From positions 1,054,001 through 1,118,000 of the forward strand of contig NZ_CP093340.1 in assembly GCF_022637415.1 (NCBI RefSeq): a stretch of DNA of 64,000 nucleotides, given 5' to 3'. The notes below the pieces were generated by a model that saw only the letters and a program-made list of their open reading frames with translations, did no database searches and had not been told where the DNA came from. The position numbers and the translations under genes are program-made. Source of the DNA: Luteimonas sp. S4-F44. GTDB lineage: Bacteria > Pseudomonadota > Gammaproteobacteria > Xanthomonadales > Xanthomonadaceae. The stretch's first letter is position 1, and every line of letters starts with the position of its first letter. This document shows positions 28,240 through 35,044 of this stretch, one piece after another.

Positions 28240-28352
28240 TGTTATCCAACCGCAGGCACTTGTCTACGGAGCAGGGCGGAGCGGTTGGCGGTCATGCATC
28301 GTATGCCTCCGCTTTGCGAGCAAGTGAGCGATTGTGGACGTCGAGCTAGCCT

Positions 28353-28742
28353 TCACGCCGCCCACCTGCCTGCTGCGCTTGTCTCCGCCTGCATATCGGC
28401 AGCTTCTTCACTCTCTCGCTGTAATCGATCTTCAGCCATATCGCGCAGCCGAGCTTCGCGGGCTTCGCCATGGACTTGCGCGAGTCGATACAAGCGGATG
28501 AGAAGGTCTGAGCCGAGGAGGTCGGACGGCTCCACTTGATGCAAATCAGCAAGTGCGCGCTCGATGGCGCTGTAGTGCTCGCCATCGAAGGCGCCGTCGT
28601 TCCAGCTGTCCGCTTCCTCGACCGAGCTGGGATCGGTACGCAGTTGCTCGACGAGCTCATCGATCCGCTCGTTCTCGGCTTCTTGACGCTCGACTTGCGA
28701 GAGATGGGTATCTAGGTCCACGGAGATCGCGCAGTGCCACAT
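28353..28742 (-). CDS. Hypothetical protein of the phage left operon
   Basis: 129 residues, acidic, mostly helical (RQEAENERIDELVEQL, LADLHQVEPSDLLGSDLLIRLYRLA), with no family I recognise. The start is well supported by AAGGAG seven bases before the ATG. It is driven by the leftward operator-controlled promoter at 28782-28810, so it corresponds in position to the first gene of a lambda PL operon, where antiterminators and recombination or anti-host functions sit. It is the only gene left on that operon. Confidence 0.65.
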   Translation of the reverse strand: MWHCAISVDLDTHLSQVERQEAENERIDELVEQLRTDPSSVEEADSWNDGAFDGEHYSAIERALADLHQVEPSDLLGSDLLIRLYRLAQVHGEAREARLRDMAEDRLQRESEEAADMQAETSAAGRWAA

Positions 28743-28781
28743 CTATCTGCTCCTTAGACGCCGGCTCCTCCGGCTGCCTCA

Positions 28782-28823
28782 ACTATAGGCTGACCTATAT
28801 ACTGGGTCAATAGGTGAACCTAT
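28782..28823 (-). promoter_or_regulatory. Leftward phage promoter PL with two repressor operators
   Basis: Minus strand: -35 TTGACC (28805-28810), 17-base spacer, -10 TATAGT (28782-28787). Two 14-base near-palindromes of the form ATAGGnnnnCCTAT lie at 28785-28798 and 28810-28823, 25 bases apart, one over the -10 and one over the -35. The same boxes occur at the rightward promoter. Confidence 0.85.
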
Positions 28824-28944
28824 GACGCCGGGCCAGGGCCTTGCGTGAACAAGGCCACAGGCAGCAGATGCTTACTTGATGATCTAACTCGCCGAATCAG
28901 CGTGAGAGATCGAAAATTGGCGAAAAGCGCGGACGCGTTCTACA

Positions 28945-29388
28945 TCAACAGGCGGGTAAACAGTCAGGCAAACTGGCCCCTGTTTCCGCGGCGTCCACAT
29001 ATCCATGCATGCGACTCAGCAGGTCGTCCAGCTGCGGATCGGTCAAGTCCGACAGGTAGCGAACGCCTTTTGTCACTAAGAAGTGGCGTACGGCAATCTG
29101 CCAGTTGTAGGCGTTCGCGATGTGCATGATCTCGTGCATCTTGGTAGCACGGGGTGAGACGTCAACTGCTTCAAGCGCAGTCCAATCCGCAAGAGCGGAA
29201 CGAATCGAAGACAATCTAGGCGACTGAGGCCCGTTAGGCGCGCTTTCGTGTCCGACCAAGCGCAGGTCGCGCGGAACCCCCATTTTTCTTTTCGCGCGCT
29301 GCGCCACCAGTTGAGCCATCCTTTCTATCCTTTGATCCCTGTCCAACACGATCTCCTGACTGCACTCGTTGCACAAAACGTTCGGCAT
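28945..29388 (-). CDS. Hypothetical protein downstream of the phage repressor
   Basis: 147 residues if started at MPNVLCNECSQEIV (29388). The N-terminus has a CNEC pair that could bind metal; the C-terminus reads LSDLTDPQLDDLLSRMHGYVD and ends in Cys. This start overlaps the repressor gene by 155 bases in another frame; later Met codons at 29319 and 29283 would reduce the overlap. The protein reads as real, with normal amino acid use. It is probably co-transcribed with the repressor from PRM and expressed in the lysogenic state. Confidence 0.55.
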   Translation of the reverse strand: MPNVLCNECSQEIVLDRDQRIERMAQLVAQRAKRKMGVPRDLRLVGHESAPNGPQSPRLSSIRSALADWTALEAVDVSPRATKMHEIMHIANAYNWQIAVRHFLVTKGVRYLSDLTDPQLDDLLSRMHGYVDAAETGASLPDCLPAC

Positions 29389-29794
29389 CAGCAGGGGAGG
29401 CTTCAAGCGTGTCTCCCTCCAGCACCGCCTCCAAGGCGAGGGCCAGAAGCTCCGCATCCTCTGGATCGGCAGGGTCCAAAGGGTGCGGATCGACGAGCGA
29501 GGTCTCTGCCAATCGAGCCGCGGCGCGGATGATGTCGGCGTTCAGTCGCTTGGGCTGCGACTGATCGCTCTGACCCGTCATGATCCACATCGGGCTGACA
29601 CGAAGGTACTTGGCAGCAGCCATCAGGTTGTCCGCCATGATCATGGCAGTCGCAGGCTTTGAGTCGGTGTCGTTGAACCACTGGTTGATCGACGGCTGGC
29701 TCTTGCCGCATGCCTTGGCAAGCCCGAGCTGCGACAAGCCATGAGGCTTGCCCGCGTCGAGCTTCTCTTTGATCCGTTTGGCCCAGGGCTGCAT
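29234..29794 (-). CDS. Phage CI-like repressor without a peptidase domain
   Basis: 186 residues. An N-terminal XRE helix-turn-helix (LSQLGLAKACGKSQPSINQW, residues about 20-40) resembles P22 C2/lambda CI. The family usually ends in an S24 (LexA-like) autoprotease with a Ser-Lys dyad; here the C-terminus is a helical acidic stretch followed by a basic tail (ALGRTRKRA), with no S24 motifs. RecA-triggered self-cleavage is therefore not expected. Three operators precede the gene and two more lie by the left promoter, the arrangement of lambda OR and OL. Confidence 0.85.
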   Translation of the reverse strand: MQPWAKRIKEKLDAGKPHGLSQLGLAKACGKSQPSINQWFNDTDSKPATAMIMADNLMAAAKYLRVSPMWIMTGQSDQSQPKRLNADIIRAAARLAETSLVDPHPLDPADPEDAELLALALEAVLEGDTLEASPADAERFVQRVQSGDRVGQGSKDRKDGSTGGAAREKKNGGSARPALGRTRKRA

Positions 29795-29860
29795 TAGGCC
29801 AGCCTACCTAAACCGGATATAGGTTGGCCTATTGACCTCTGAAATAGGCAAGCCTATAGT
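29794..29860 (+). promoter_or_regulatory. OR region: three operators, PR and probable PRM
   Basis: Operators at 29794-29807 (TTAGGCCAGCCTAC), 29819-29832 (ATAGGTTGGCCTAT) and 29844-29857 (ATAGGCAAGCCTAT) repeat at exactly 25 bases. PR is TTGACC (29832-29837), 17 bases, TATAGT (29855-29860), identical to the left promoter. On the minus strand a TATATC -10 (29816-29821) without a good -35 suits an activator-dependent PRM for the repressor. Confidence 0.88.
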
Positions 29861-29866
29861 CAGGCC

Positions 29867-30172
29867 ATGGACGCAGCCAAGATCATCAACTTGTTAGGCG
29901 GGACAGTCGCGGTGGCCCGGCTATGCGAAGTCAAGCCGCCTTCCGTCAGTGAATGGAAGCGCAAAGGAATTCCTCGCGCACGGCTTCAGTACCTGCGCGC
30001 GATCAGACCTGATGTCTTTGTCGATCGGGCTGCTCGTCGTCGAAAAGCCCAAGTCGCGAAAAGGAGCTCTGCCAGCTCGCTCTTGCCCCCCACCGACCTT
30101 CAGGCAGGAACCACATCTAGGCCCGGTCGTCAGGTCGTCCCCGTTCCGTCTTTGGCTATGGATCAGCATTGA
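29867..30172 (+). CDS. Cro-like regulator, probably translated from a leaderless mRNA
   Basis: 101 residues. The first 50 form a Cro/YdaS-type helix-turn-helix (LLGGTVAVARLCEVKPPSVSEWKRKGI), which reads as a small DNA-binding protein competing with the repressor at the shared operators. The tail is basic and low complexity. The ATG lies six bases after the PR -10, exactly where transcription should start, so the AUG is expected at +1 and there is no ribosome site. It is the first gene of the rightward early operon. Confidence 0.8.
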   Translation: MDAAKIINLLGGTVAVARLCEVKPPSVSEWKRKGIPRARLQYLRAIRPDVFVDRAARRRKAQVAKRSSASSLLPPTDLQAGTTSRPGRQVVPVPSLAMDQH

Positions 30173-30306
30173 GTCGAAACACATGCGAGACGTTGGTCAG
30201 CAGGTCGATCTTCGGCCGCTGGAGCCATCTGTGCGCGCAGAGCTAGTCGAGCTTGTCAGCAACTGATTCGGGCAGCCATTGCGGGTGCCATAGGAAGGAT
30301 CGCAGC

Positions 30307-30657
30307 ATGAGTACGCAACCCGATCTCGTATCCGGAGATCCCATCGATGCGATGCTATGTGAGAACGCGTCGGTCTTCCGTCCAGGATTTCAGGCCTGGG
30401 TGAAAGACAACCGCCACATCTGGCGTGCGTTTTGTCGGGAGGCCGACCGTGCCTGGGCTCGCGGACGTCAGCACTATTCGGCGCGGACCATCATCGAGTA
30501 CCTACGGCATGAGACGTCCATGTCGGAATCCGGCTGCATATTCAAGATCGATGGCAATTGTGTGCCCGACATGGCGCGGCTCTATCGCCTGATCAATCCG
30601 GACCGCGCCGGACTGTTCGAAGTCCGGGTTATGCCCGGTAGCGTGCGGGCGGCCTGA
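30307..30657 (+). CDS. Conserved phage early protein, function unknown
   Basis: 116 residues with a compact, Trp/Tyr-rich sequence (FQAWVKDNRHIWRAFCREAD, HYSARTIIEYLRHET) that reads as a conserved phage early protein, though I cannot name the family. AAGGA precedes the ATG at 30307. Its stop is one base from the start of the replication-type gene, so the two are coupled. A DNA-binding or replication-accessory role is possible from position only. A 27-codon frame at 30184-30266 between this gene and cro is not convincing. Confidence 0.6.
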   Translation: MSTQPDLVSGDPIDAMLCENASVFRPGFQAWVKDNRHIWRAFCREADRAWARGRQHYSARTIIEYLRHETSMSESGCIFKIDGNCVPDMARLYRLINPDRAGLFEVRVMPGSVRAA

Positions 30658-30658
30658 C

Positions 30659-31498
30659 ATGGCGGATTGGATCAAGATGCGCGGAAACCTGTGGGACGAC
30701 CCTCGGGTGTCGGCCATTTGCGATGTCGCAGATAGCACAGAGGCGGCCGTGATTGGAGCTCTGTACTGGCTGTGGGCGTCGGCCGACCAGCACACCGAGG
30801 ACGGTGAATTGCCAGGTTTGAGCCTGCGCCAGATCGATCGAAAGACCGGGCTGCCCGGATTCGGTGAAGCGATGGTGCAAGTCGGTTGGTTGGAGCCAAC
30901 CGAAGGCGGCGTGCGAATCGTGAGATTTGAAGAACACAACGGCTCTTCCGCAAAGCGTCGGGGCCTCGATGCGCAGCGAAAGGCAAGTGTCCGCAAGATG
31001 TCCGCATCCGATGCGGACAAGGTAAGGACGAATCTTGGAGGGATTGCGGAGCCAGAGAGAGAAGAGAGTGAGAAGAAGCAAGAACAAAAGCTATCTCCTT
31101 CGCTTCGCTCAGGAGAAGCGCGCAAGCGCGCGGCCACTCAGTCCCTTCCTCCCGATGGCGTTGACTCGCAGATCTGGCAGGACTGGCTCGCGCTACGGCG
31201 GGCCAAGCGCGCTCCGGTGACAGAAACCGTGCTGCGCTCGGCGCGAGCTGAGGCCGGTAAAGCAGGCATGTCGTTAGATCAATTTCTCAGCATCTGGTGC
31301 GCGCGCGGTTCCCAGAGCCTGCAAGCCGAGTGGCTCAAGCCTCATGAACGAGCGGGGCCAGCGCCGCTCGTGCAGCAGTTGAGCAAAACCCGTAACGCAA
31401 TCCAGAAGCTGCAGGCGATGAAGATTGATGAACGTCGAGACGTGGATCCACAACGAGATTATGGATGGCCTGAGCAAGCTGCTTTGCCTAGGGCTTGA
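30659..31498 (+). CDS. Phage replication protein, lambda O/DnaT-like
   Basis: 279 residues. The first 110 (MADWIKMRGNLWDDPRV, VIGALYWLWASADQHTEDGE, GWLEPTEGGVRIVRFEEHNG) form the winged-helix region seen in phage replication initiators. A charged linker follows, then a DnaT-like helical domain (GVDSQIWQDWLALRRAKRAP, LDQFLSIWCARGSQSLQAEW). Such proteins bind the phage origin or load the helicase. The linker may hold the origin, as in lambda O, but I see no iterons. It is coupled to the upstream gene and overlaps the next by 71 bases. Its presence means the element descends from a replicating phage. Confidence 0.7.
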   Translation: MADWIKMRGNLWDDPRVSAICDVADSTEAAVIGALYWLWASADQHTEDGELPGLSLRQIDRKTGLPGFGEAMVQVGWLEPTEGGVRIVRFEEHNGSSAKRRGLDAQRKASVRKMSASDADKVRTNLGGIAEPEREESEKKQEQKLSPSLRSGEARKRAATQSLPPDGVDSQIWQDWLALRRAKRAPVTETVLRSARAEAGKAGMSLDQFLSIWCARGSQSLQAEWLKPHERAGPAPLVQQLSKTRNAIQKLQAMKIDERRDVDPQRDYGWPEQAALPRA

Positions 31499-31853
31499 TC
31501 GTGTGCCTGCCGCTGACCTGATCGAGGGAACCGCCGCGACGTGGGGGCAGGCGCTGACGCTGGGAAAGCAATGGGATCGCGAGCTCGATGCACCGCGGTT
31601 TCGACACGCCTTCATCGCCCTGGCTGCACGGCAGAAGACATGGCCCGCACCTGCCGATTTCGTGGAGCATCTTCCGCCACGTCGGCAACTCGTACTTACC
31701 AAGCAGCATATCCCCGCCGATCCCGAGCGGACTGCGGTCGCCGTCGACGAGATCGCGAAGATGCTTCGTCCCTGCAGGACTCGGACGAGAGTGCGCGGAA
31801 GACAGGTACGGGGGGCGCACGACGAAGATGAGAACTGGGAAATTAAGCGATGA
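31428..31853 (+). CDS. Phage replication accessory protein, lambda P-like position
   Basis: 141 residues from the ATG at 31428 (a TTG sits one codon earlier). The core DAPRFRHAFIALAARQKTWPAPADFVEHLPPR is a pattern met in phage proteins placed after the initiator, in the helicase-loader slot. There is no Walker motif. The overlap with the initiator and the ATGA overlap with the next small gene support translation. The helicase-loading role is inferred from position only. Confidence 0.6.
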   Translation: MNVETWIHNEIMDGLSKLLCLGLDRVPAADLIEGTAATWGQALTLGKQWDRELDAPRFRHAFIALAARQKTWPAPADFVEHLPPRRQLVLTKQHIPADPERTAVAVDEIAKMLRPCRTRTRVRGRQVRGAHDEDENWEIKR

Positions 31854-31984
31854 AGGCCGCGACGATCGTAGATCGAGGCGGGGCTGCTGCCATCAGCAGC
31901 GCTTTGTTTATGCGCATGTCGGATCCGGAATCGGACGTGCGTGGCCAGTCGGGCCAAGCAACCGATAGAACGAGGTGGAAATGA
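31850..31984 (+). CDS. Small phage early ORF, 44 codons
   Basis: 44 residues (MKAATIVDRGGAAAISSALF at the N-terminus). The ATG overlaps the preceding stop (ATGA) and its own stop overlaps the next ATG, so the frame is part of a coupled chain. No recognised domain. The overlaps at both ends argue that it is translated. Confidence 0.45.
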   Translation: MKAATIVDRGGAAAISSALFMRMSDPESDVRGQSGQATDRTRWK

Positions 31985-32100
31985 ACAGCTGCACGCAACA
32001 CGAGATGGGCCAACGATGCGCGTGCCGCGCTCGCTCACGGGGCTCGGCAATCACGCCCGTCGCGCCTCTGTTTGCGAGAGGAGCGCTGTATGCAAATTGA
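31981..32100 (+). CDS. Small phage early ORF, 39 codons, Cys/Arg-rich
   Basis: 39 residues with three cysteines near the start (SCTQHEMGQRCACR). GAGG lies five bases before the ATG. It overlaps the 44-codon frame on one side and the antiterminator-position gene on the other. Lambda-like phages carry small Cys-rich nin-region proteins in this place; identity is not known. Confidence 0.45.
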   Translation: MNSCTQHEMGQRCACRARSRGSAITPVAPLFARGALYAN

Positions 32101-32518
32101 CACCTTTGGTATTTATGTTCGTGCAGAACTGGATCATTGGGGTTTCGAGTTTGCGCTGCATCGAGACGTGGAGTACCTCGGTTATGCCAGCCGTAGTGTT
32201 CTGCAGATGCTGATCGACCATCGCGGAGAAATGCCGGAACTTTCGAAGGGCTACAAGCCGCTGGAGACCGACAGTAGGGCGCAGAAGATCGAAGATATCG
32301 TGACGGCGATTTCCAGGACACACCGGTCGATGGCAATCTGCCTGCGAGGCTATTACTGCGCTCGAGGCCGCAGGCGAGTGGAACGATACGAGACCGCGCT
32401 GATGTTGCTGACCAACGCCGGTGAGCCCGTGATGAGCGCAACCGCTTATCTGGACTTGTCGCGGCGTGGCGAAGAGCGGGTGAGAGGTATCTTGGAAGGG
32501 TTGGCGATGGCGGCCTAG
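32090..32518 (+). CDS. Candidate late-gene antiterminator (Q position)
   Basis: 142 residues from the ATG at 32090, with AGGAG seven bases upstream. The sequence is basic and helical (KIEDIVTAISRTHRSMAICL, GRRRVERYETALMLLTNAG), like small phage Q proteins that lack clear signatures. It is the last gene of the early operon, followed 235 bases later by a strong promoter with a dyad between -35 and -10 and a terminator just downstream. That is the lambda Q-pR'-tR' layout. The Q assignment rests on context; no homologue is recognised with certainty. Confidence 0.5.
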   Translation: MQIDTFGIYVRAELDHWGFEFALHRDVEYLGYASRSVLQMLIDHRGEMPELSKGYKPLETDSRAQKIEDIVTAISRTHRSMAICLRGYYCARGRRRVERYETALMLLTNAGEPVMSATAYLDLSRRGEERVRGILEGLAMAA

Positions 32519-32752
32519 CTGGCTGCGATGGGCGGAGGATCGCGCAGCTTCGCGACCGGCAGGCAATGGCGCGTCTGCAGGTATGAGCATGAATCGGGTC
32601 GCCGCGCGCCTTGCAGCGGCGTGGGCAGGGGGAATCGAGTGACACCGTCGCGATTCGACAAGCGCGATCGCCATGTCGATGGCGCACAGCGCTTCCGAGT
32701 TCCCGGCTTGGATCAGTGACTTACCTTGCTGTTGGATATTTGCTCTGGAGTC

Positions 32753-32781
32753 TTGACAGGTCGGACCTGTGTCTGTATACT
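32753..32781 (+). promoter_or_regulatory. Late promoter (pR'-like) with a dyad in the spacer
   Basis: TTGACA (32753-32758), 17 bases, TATACT (32776-32781): five of six and six of six against strong consensus forms with ideal spacing. The spacer starts with AGGTC-G-GACCT (32758-32768), a perfect dyad. In lambda the Q-binding element lies in the same place. The 234 bases before it hold no convincing gene. Confidence 0.85.
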
Positions 32782-32804
32782 TCATGGCAACTTGAAGTAA
32801 GTCT

Positions 32805-32830
32805 GCCCAGCCACTGCGCTGGGCTTTTTT
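32805..32830 (+). terminator. Intrinsic terminator just after the late promoter (tR'-like)
   Basis: GCCCAGC (32805-32811) pairs with GCTGGGC (32818-32824) around a six-base loop, followed by T6. The transcript from 32788 would be only about 40 bases, like a reduced lambda 6S RNA. The rest of the 599-base gap at 32519-33117 contains a second hairpin and no supported gene. Confidence 0.88.
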
Positions 32831-33073
32831 GTGGTTGCTTGCTCATACTGCGCACGCTTTCTTTGGTGATAAGCCGCTGCTGACGTCGCCACGTTTCTAG
32901 TGACGGATCCTGCTGTGAGAGCAGGTGCTTGCGAACTGCGACGACATTGAAGGCGTGCCCCATCATCGACTTACAGAGCGGTGGTGTCGCACGGCCGCGC
33001 TGCTCTTAGGGTCGGCGGCCTTCAGGCCGGCCTTCCCGTTGATGCTGTTATGAACCACCACGATGACCTCTCA

Positions 33074-33110
33074 CGCCCTGGCTTGCCGCCGGGGCGTTTG
33101 CATTTTGAGT
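33074..33110 (+). terminator. Second terminator-like hairpin before the lysis genes
   Basis: A 9-bp stem (33074-33082 with 33088-33096, one U-G pair) with a five-base loop, followed by TTTGCATTTT. It ends eight bases before the endolysin ATG, so late transcripts must read through it. Confidence 0.6.
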
Positions 33111-33117
33111 CCCTAGA

Positions 33118-33651
33118 ATGAGTATTGAGCGCGCGCGTGCGATCAACGAAACGGCGATCGCGCCAGCGCTGCGGCTGCTACCCGCGAGGATGGACGCGCC
33201 AGCCGCTCGTATCGTGCTACTGGCGATATGCGGGCAGGAGTCGGACTTCCGATACCGCCGACAGATTGCCAGCGCCAGGGCATTCGGGCCGGCTAAGGGG
33301 CTATGGCAGGGTGAGCTTGGCGGTGGTCTCGTCCACGGCGTGCGTCGGCATGCTGCGACCAGACAGTACGCGGCTGCGCTCTACCGCGCGCGGGCGGTGG
33401 AACCGACCAACCAGGCGATCTGGGATGCGATCGAGCATGACGATGTACTTGCAGCGGGTCTCGCGCGTCTGCTGCTTTGGAGCGACCCTCGCGCATTGCC
33501 TGCAGCCGTCGACGTTGATGGCGGCTGGCAGCTGTACTTGCGGACCTGGCGTCCTGGTGCGTACGCCCGCGGTACACCCGCGTACAGATCCCGCTTGCGG
33601 GCGAAATGGGACGGGTACCACGCGACGGCGCGCGAAGCGCTGGAGGCTTGA
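33118..33651 (+). CDS. Phage endolysin, lysozyme-like/transglycosylase fold
   Basis: 177 residues. AICGQESDF carries the likely catalytic Glu, followed by FGPAKGLWQGELGGG, the order seen in lytic transglycosylase-type phage lysins; C-terminal helices (GGWQLYLRTWRPGAY) complete a small globular protein. No signal peptide, so it needs the holin to reach the wall. The start has only a weak ribosome sequence. Its stop shares one base with the next ATG. First gene of the lysis cassette. Confidence 0.72.
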   Translation: MSIERARAINETAIAPALRLLPARMDAPAARIVLLAICGQESDFRYRRQIASARAFGPAKGLWQGELGGGLVHGVRRHAATRQYAAALYRARAVEPTNQAIWDAIEHDDVLAAGLARLLLWSDPRALPAAVDVDGGWQLYLRTWRPGAYARGTPAYRSRLRAKWDGYHATAREALEA

Positions 33652-33992
33652 TGAGTCGACAGTCGCACGATGGCCGAATCCACTTCGCTTTGGGGCAGGT
33701 CGAACGATGGGTCGTTGCTGGCGGCGCGGGCCTGTTGTCTGTGCTCGGCGGGCTGGTCTATGCGGGCGTCACGTCGAGAATTGACTTGCAAGCTCGGGCG
33801 CAAGCTGAGATGAACTCGACGTTGACCGAGATCTCAAAGCAGCAGGCGGTCACTAACGGCCAGATTCAGACACTGAGCGCACAACTCGCCGATGTGCCGC
33901 GTCTTTCTCGCGACATGGCCGAGGTCAAGGTGAGAGTGGATCAGCATGAGCAAAGCATCCGCGAGCTCAGGCAGACGAGGGCCGCGCGATGA
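33651..33992 (+). CDS. Small membrane protein with a coiled coil in the lysis cassette
   Basis: 113 residues: one membrane helix (VVAGGAGLLSVLGGLVYAGV, about 20-40) and a long heptad region after it (EMNSTLTEISKQQAVTNGQI ... VDQHEQSIRELRQTRAAR). Its place between lysin and holin suggests a holin-related or lysis-timing role. Overlap of one base with the lysin and 4 bases with the holin indicates coupled translation. I do not recognise a named family. Confidence 0.6.
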   Translation: MSRQSHDGRIHFALGQVERWVVAGGAGLLSVLGGLVYAGVTSRIDLQARAQAEMNSTLTEISKQQAVTNGQIQTLSAQLADVPRLSRDMAEVKVRVDQHEQSIRELRQTRAAR

Positions 33993-34234
33993 GCGAAGCC
34001 GTGATCGTGACGGACTGGCGCAAGGTCTGGCGCTACTACTCGACATGGGTGCTGGCGCTCCTAGCGCTGATGCCTGATCTGTACGCCACGCTGGTGGCAT
34101 CGGGATTGCTGGCTGGCGACGGCATTCCGTCCGTCGCCTCGTGGATCATCCGCTGTCTTGCCGTTGCGGGCATTGCATTGCGCTTCGTCAGCCAGGCGCG
34201 TCCGGCGAAATTGTCGACTCGCGAGCCGTCGTAA
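33989..34234 (+). CDS. Phage holin, two-helix type
   Basis: 81 residues with two membrane helices (STWVLALLALMPDLYATLV and WIIRCLAVAGIALRFV) joined by a short loop, and short polar ends, typical of small class II-like phage holins in this operon position. It would form lesions letting the endolysin cross the inner membrane. ATGA overlap upstream, TAATG overlap downstream. Confidence 0.75.
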   Translation: MSEAVIVTDWRKVWRYYSTWVLALLALMPDLYATLVASGLLAGDGIPSVASWIIRCLAVAGIALRFVSQARPAKLSTREPS

Positions 34235-34599
34235 TGCGAGAAATCCTGGTGGCTCTTCTCTTGCTTGCAGTGATGTTCGGCGGTGTGCAGTCATGCAGGC
34301 TGTCCATCCGGAAAGAGGTACTCGCCGAGCAGGGAAGGTCGCTCGCGCGCTCCGACGTCGAGCTCACGCAATGCCAGGTCTCGCTGCGTGAAGCGGGCCG
34401 CGGTCTGGCCTACGGTCAAGCCAGAGCTGATGCGCGGGAGCAAGCCGGGCGCGCCGCATTGGAGAGGATCGGGAGCGTAACGGAGGCCATGACGAGCGAG
34501 CGCGTTCGCGTCGAGCGCGTACTGGTCGAATCCAAGCGCGATCTGACGTGTGTTGAGCAATTGGAGGTGAAACTGTGCCCAAGTATCCCTTTGCTCTGA
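34234..34599 (+). CDS. Inner-membrane spanin (Rz-like)
   Basis: 121 residues: a single N-terminal membrane anchor (REILVALLLLAVMFGGVQSC) followed by a periplasmic coiled coil (RSDVELTQCQVSLREAGRGL, RVRVERVLVESKRDL). This is the i-spanin design. The Rz1-like gene starts inside its end in another frame, the classic Rz/Rz1 arrangement. Together they fuse inner and outer membranes at the last step of lysis. Confidence 0.78.
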   Translation: MREILVALLLLAVMFGGVQSCRLSIRKEVLAEQGRSLARSDVELTQCQVSLREAGRGLAYGQARADAREQAGRAALERIGSVTEAMTSERVRVERVLVESKRDLTCVEQLEVKLCPSIPLL

Positions 34600-34865
34600 T
34601 GCTGCCGCTCCTGACCGGATGTAAATCGGTGCCGAGCGTGTCGGCCGCTATGCAGCCTAATGTGCACGTCGTCACGCGCCACATCCCAGTGCCAGATTCG
34701 CTGACTCGTCCTTGTCCGATCGCCGATCTCGATGATCGCAGTGTGGAATCAGTCGTGCGCGCGGCTAACGCCCGTCGATTGGCGCTCGAACACTGCAACG
34801 CTCAGTTGCGGGAGATTCGAGACTTGGATGCGCAGACGCTGCCTATGCCTGAGGTTACGCGCTGA
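34575..34865 (+). CDS. Outer-membrane spanin lipoprotein (Rz1-like)
   Basis: 96 residues starting at GTG 34575. The lipobox LLTGC puts the lipidated Cys at residue 16. The mature part is unusually long for an o-spanin and ends in a helix (VESVVRAANARRLALEHCN). It overlaps the last 25 bases of the Rz-like gene. It is the last lysis gene; head genes would normally follow. Confidence 0.78.
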   Translation: MPKYPFALMLPLLTGCKSVPSVSAAMQPNVHVVTRHIPVPDSLTRPCPIADLDDRSVESVVRAANARRLALEHCNAQLREIRDLDAQTLPMPEVTR

Positions 34866-35044
34866 TACATCGGCTGCACAAAAGACCGGCGTATGTAGCC
34901 GGCCGTTCTTGAGATCTGTACATCCAGATAGAAGGCTCCGCTGGGGCGCCTGGCTCCTGCAACGAAGAGTTTCAACCATATCCGGCTTGCTGCGGCTACC
35001 ACCGGCCGAGCTACCGACACGATCGAAGAATGACTAGGACGCTC

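Noticed and set aside
28240..28352. Search for a duplicate of the tRNA-Asn 3' end as left attachment site
   Set aside because: No stretch matching the tRNA 3' half is present between pilE and the first phage gene.
32528..32719. 63-codon frame before the late promoter
   Set aside because: Arg/Gly-rich with no ribosome site and no family features; probably chance in GC-rich DNA.
32721..32966. Minus-strand 81-codon frame opposite the late promoter
   Set aside because: It covers the promoter, dyad and terminator on the other strand and has no ribosome site or domain.
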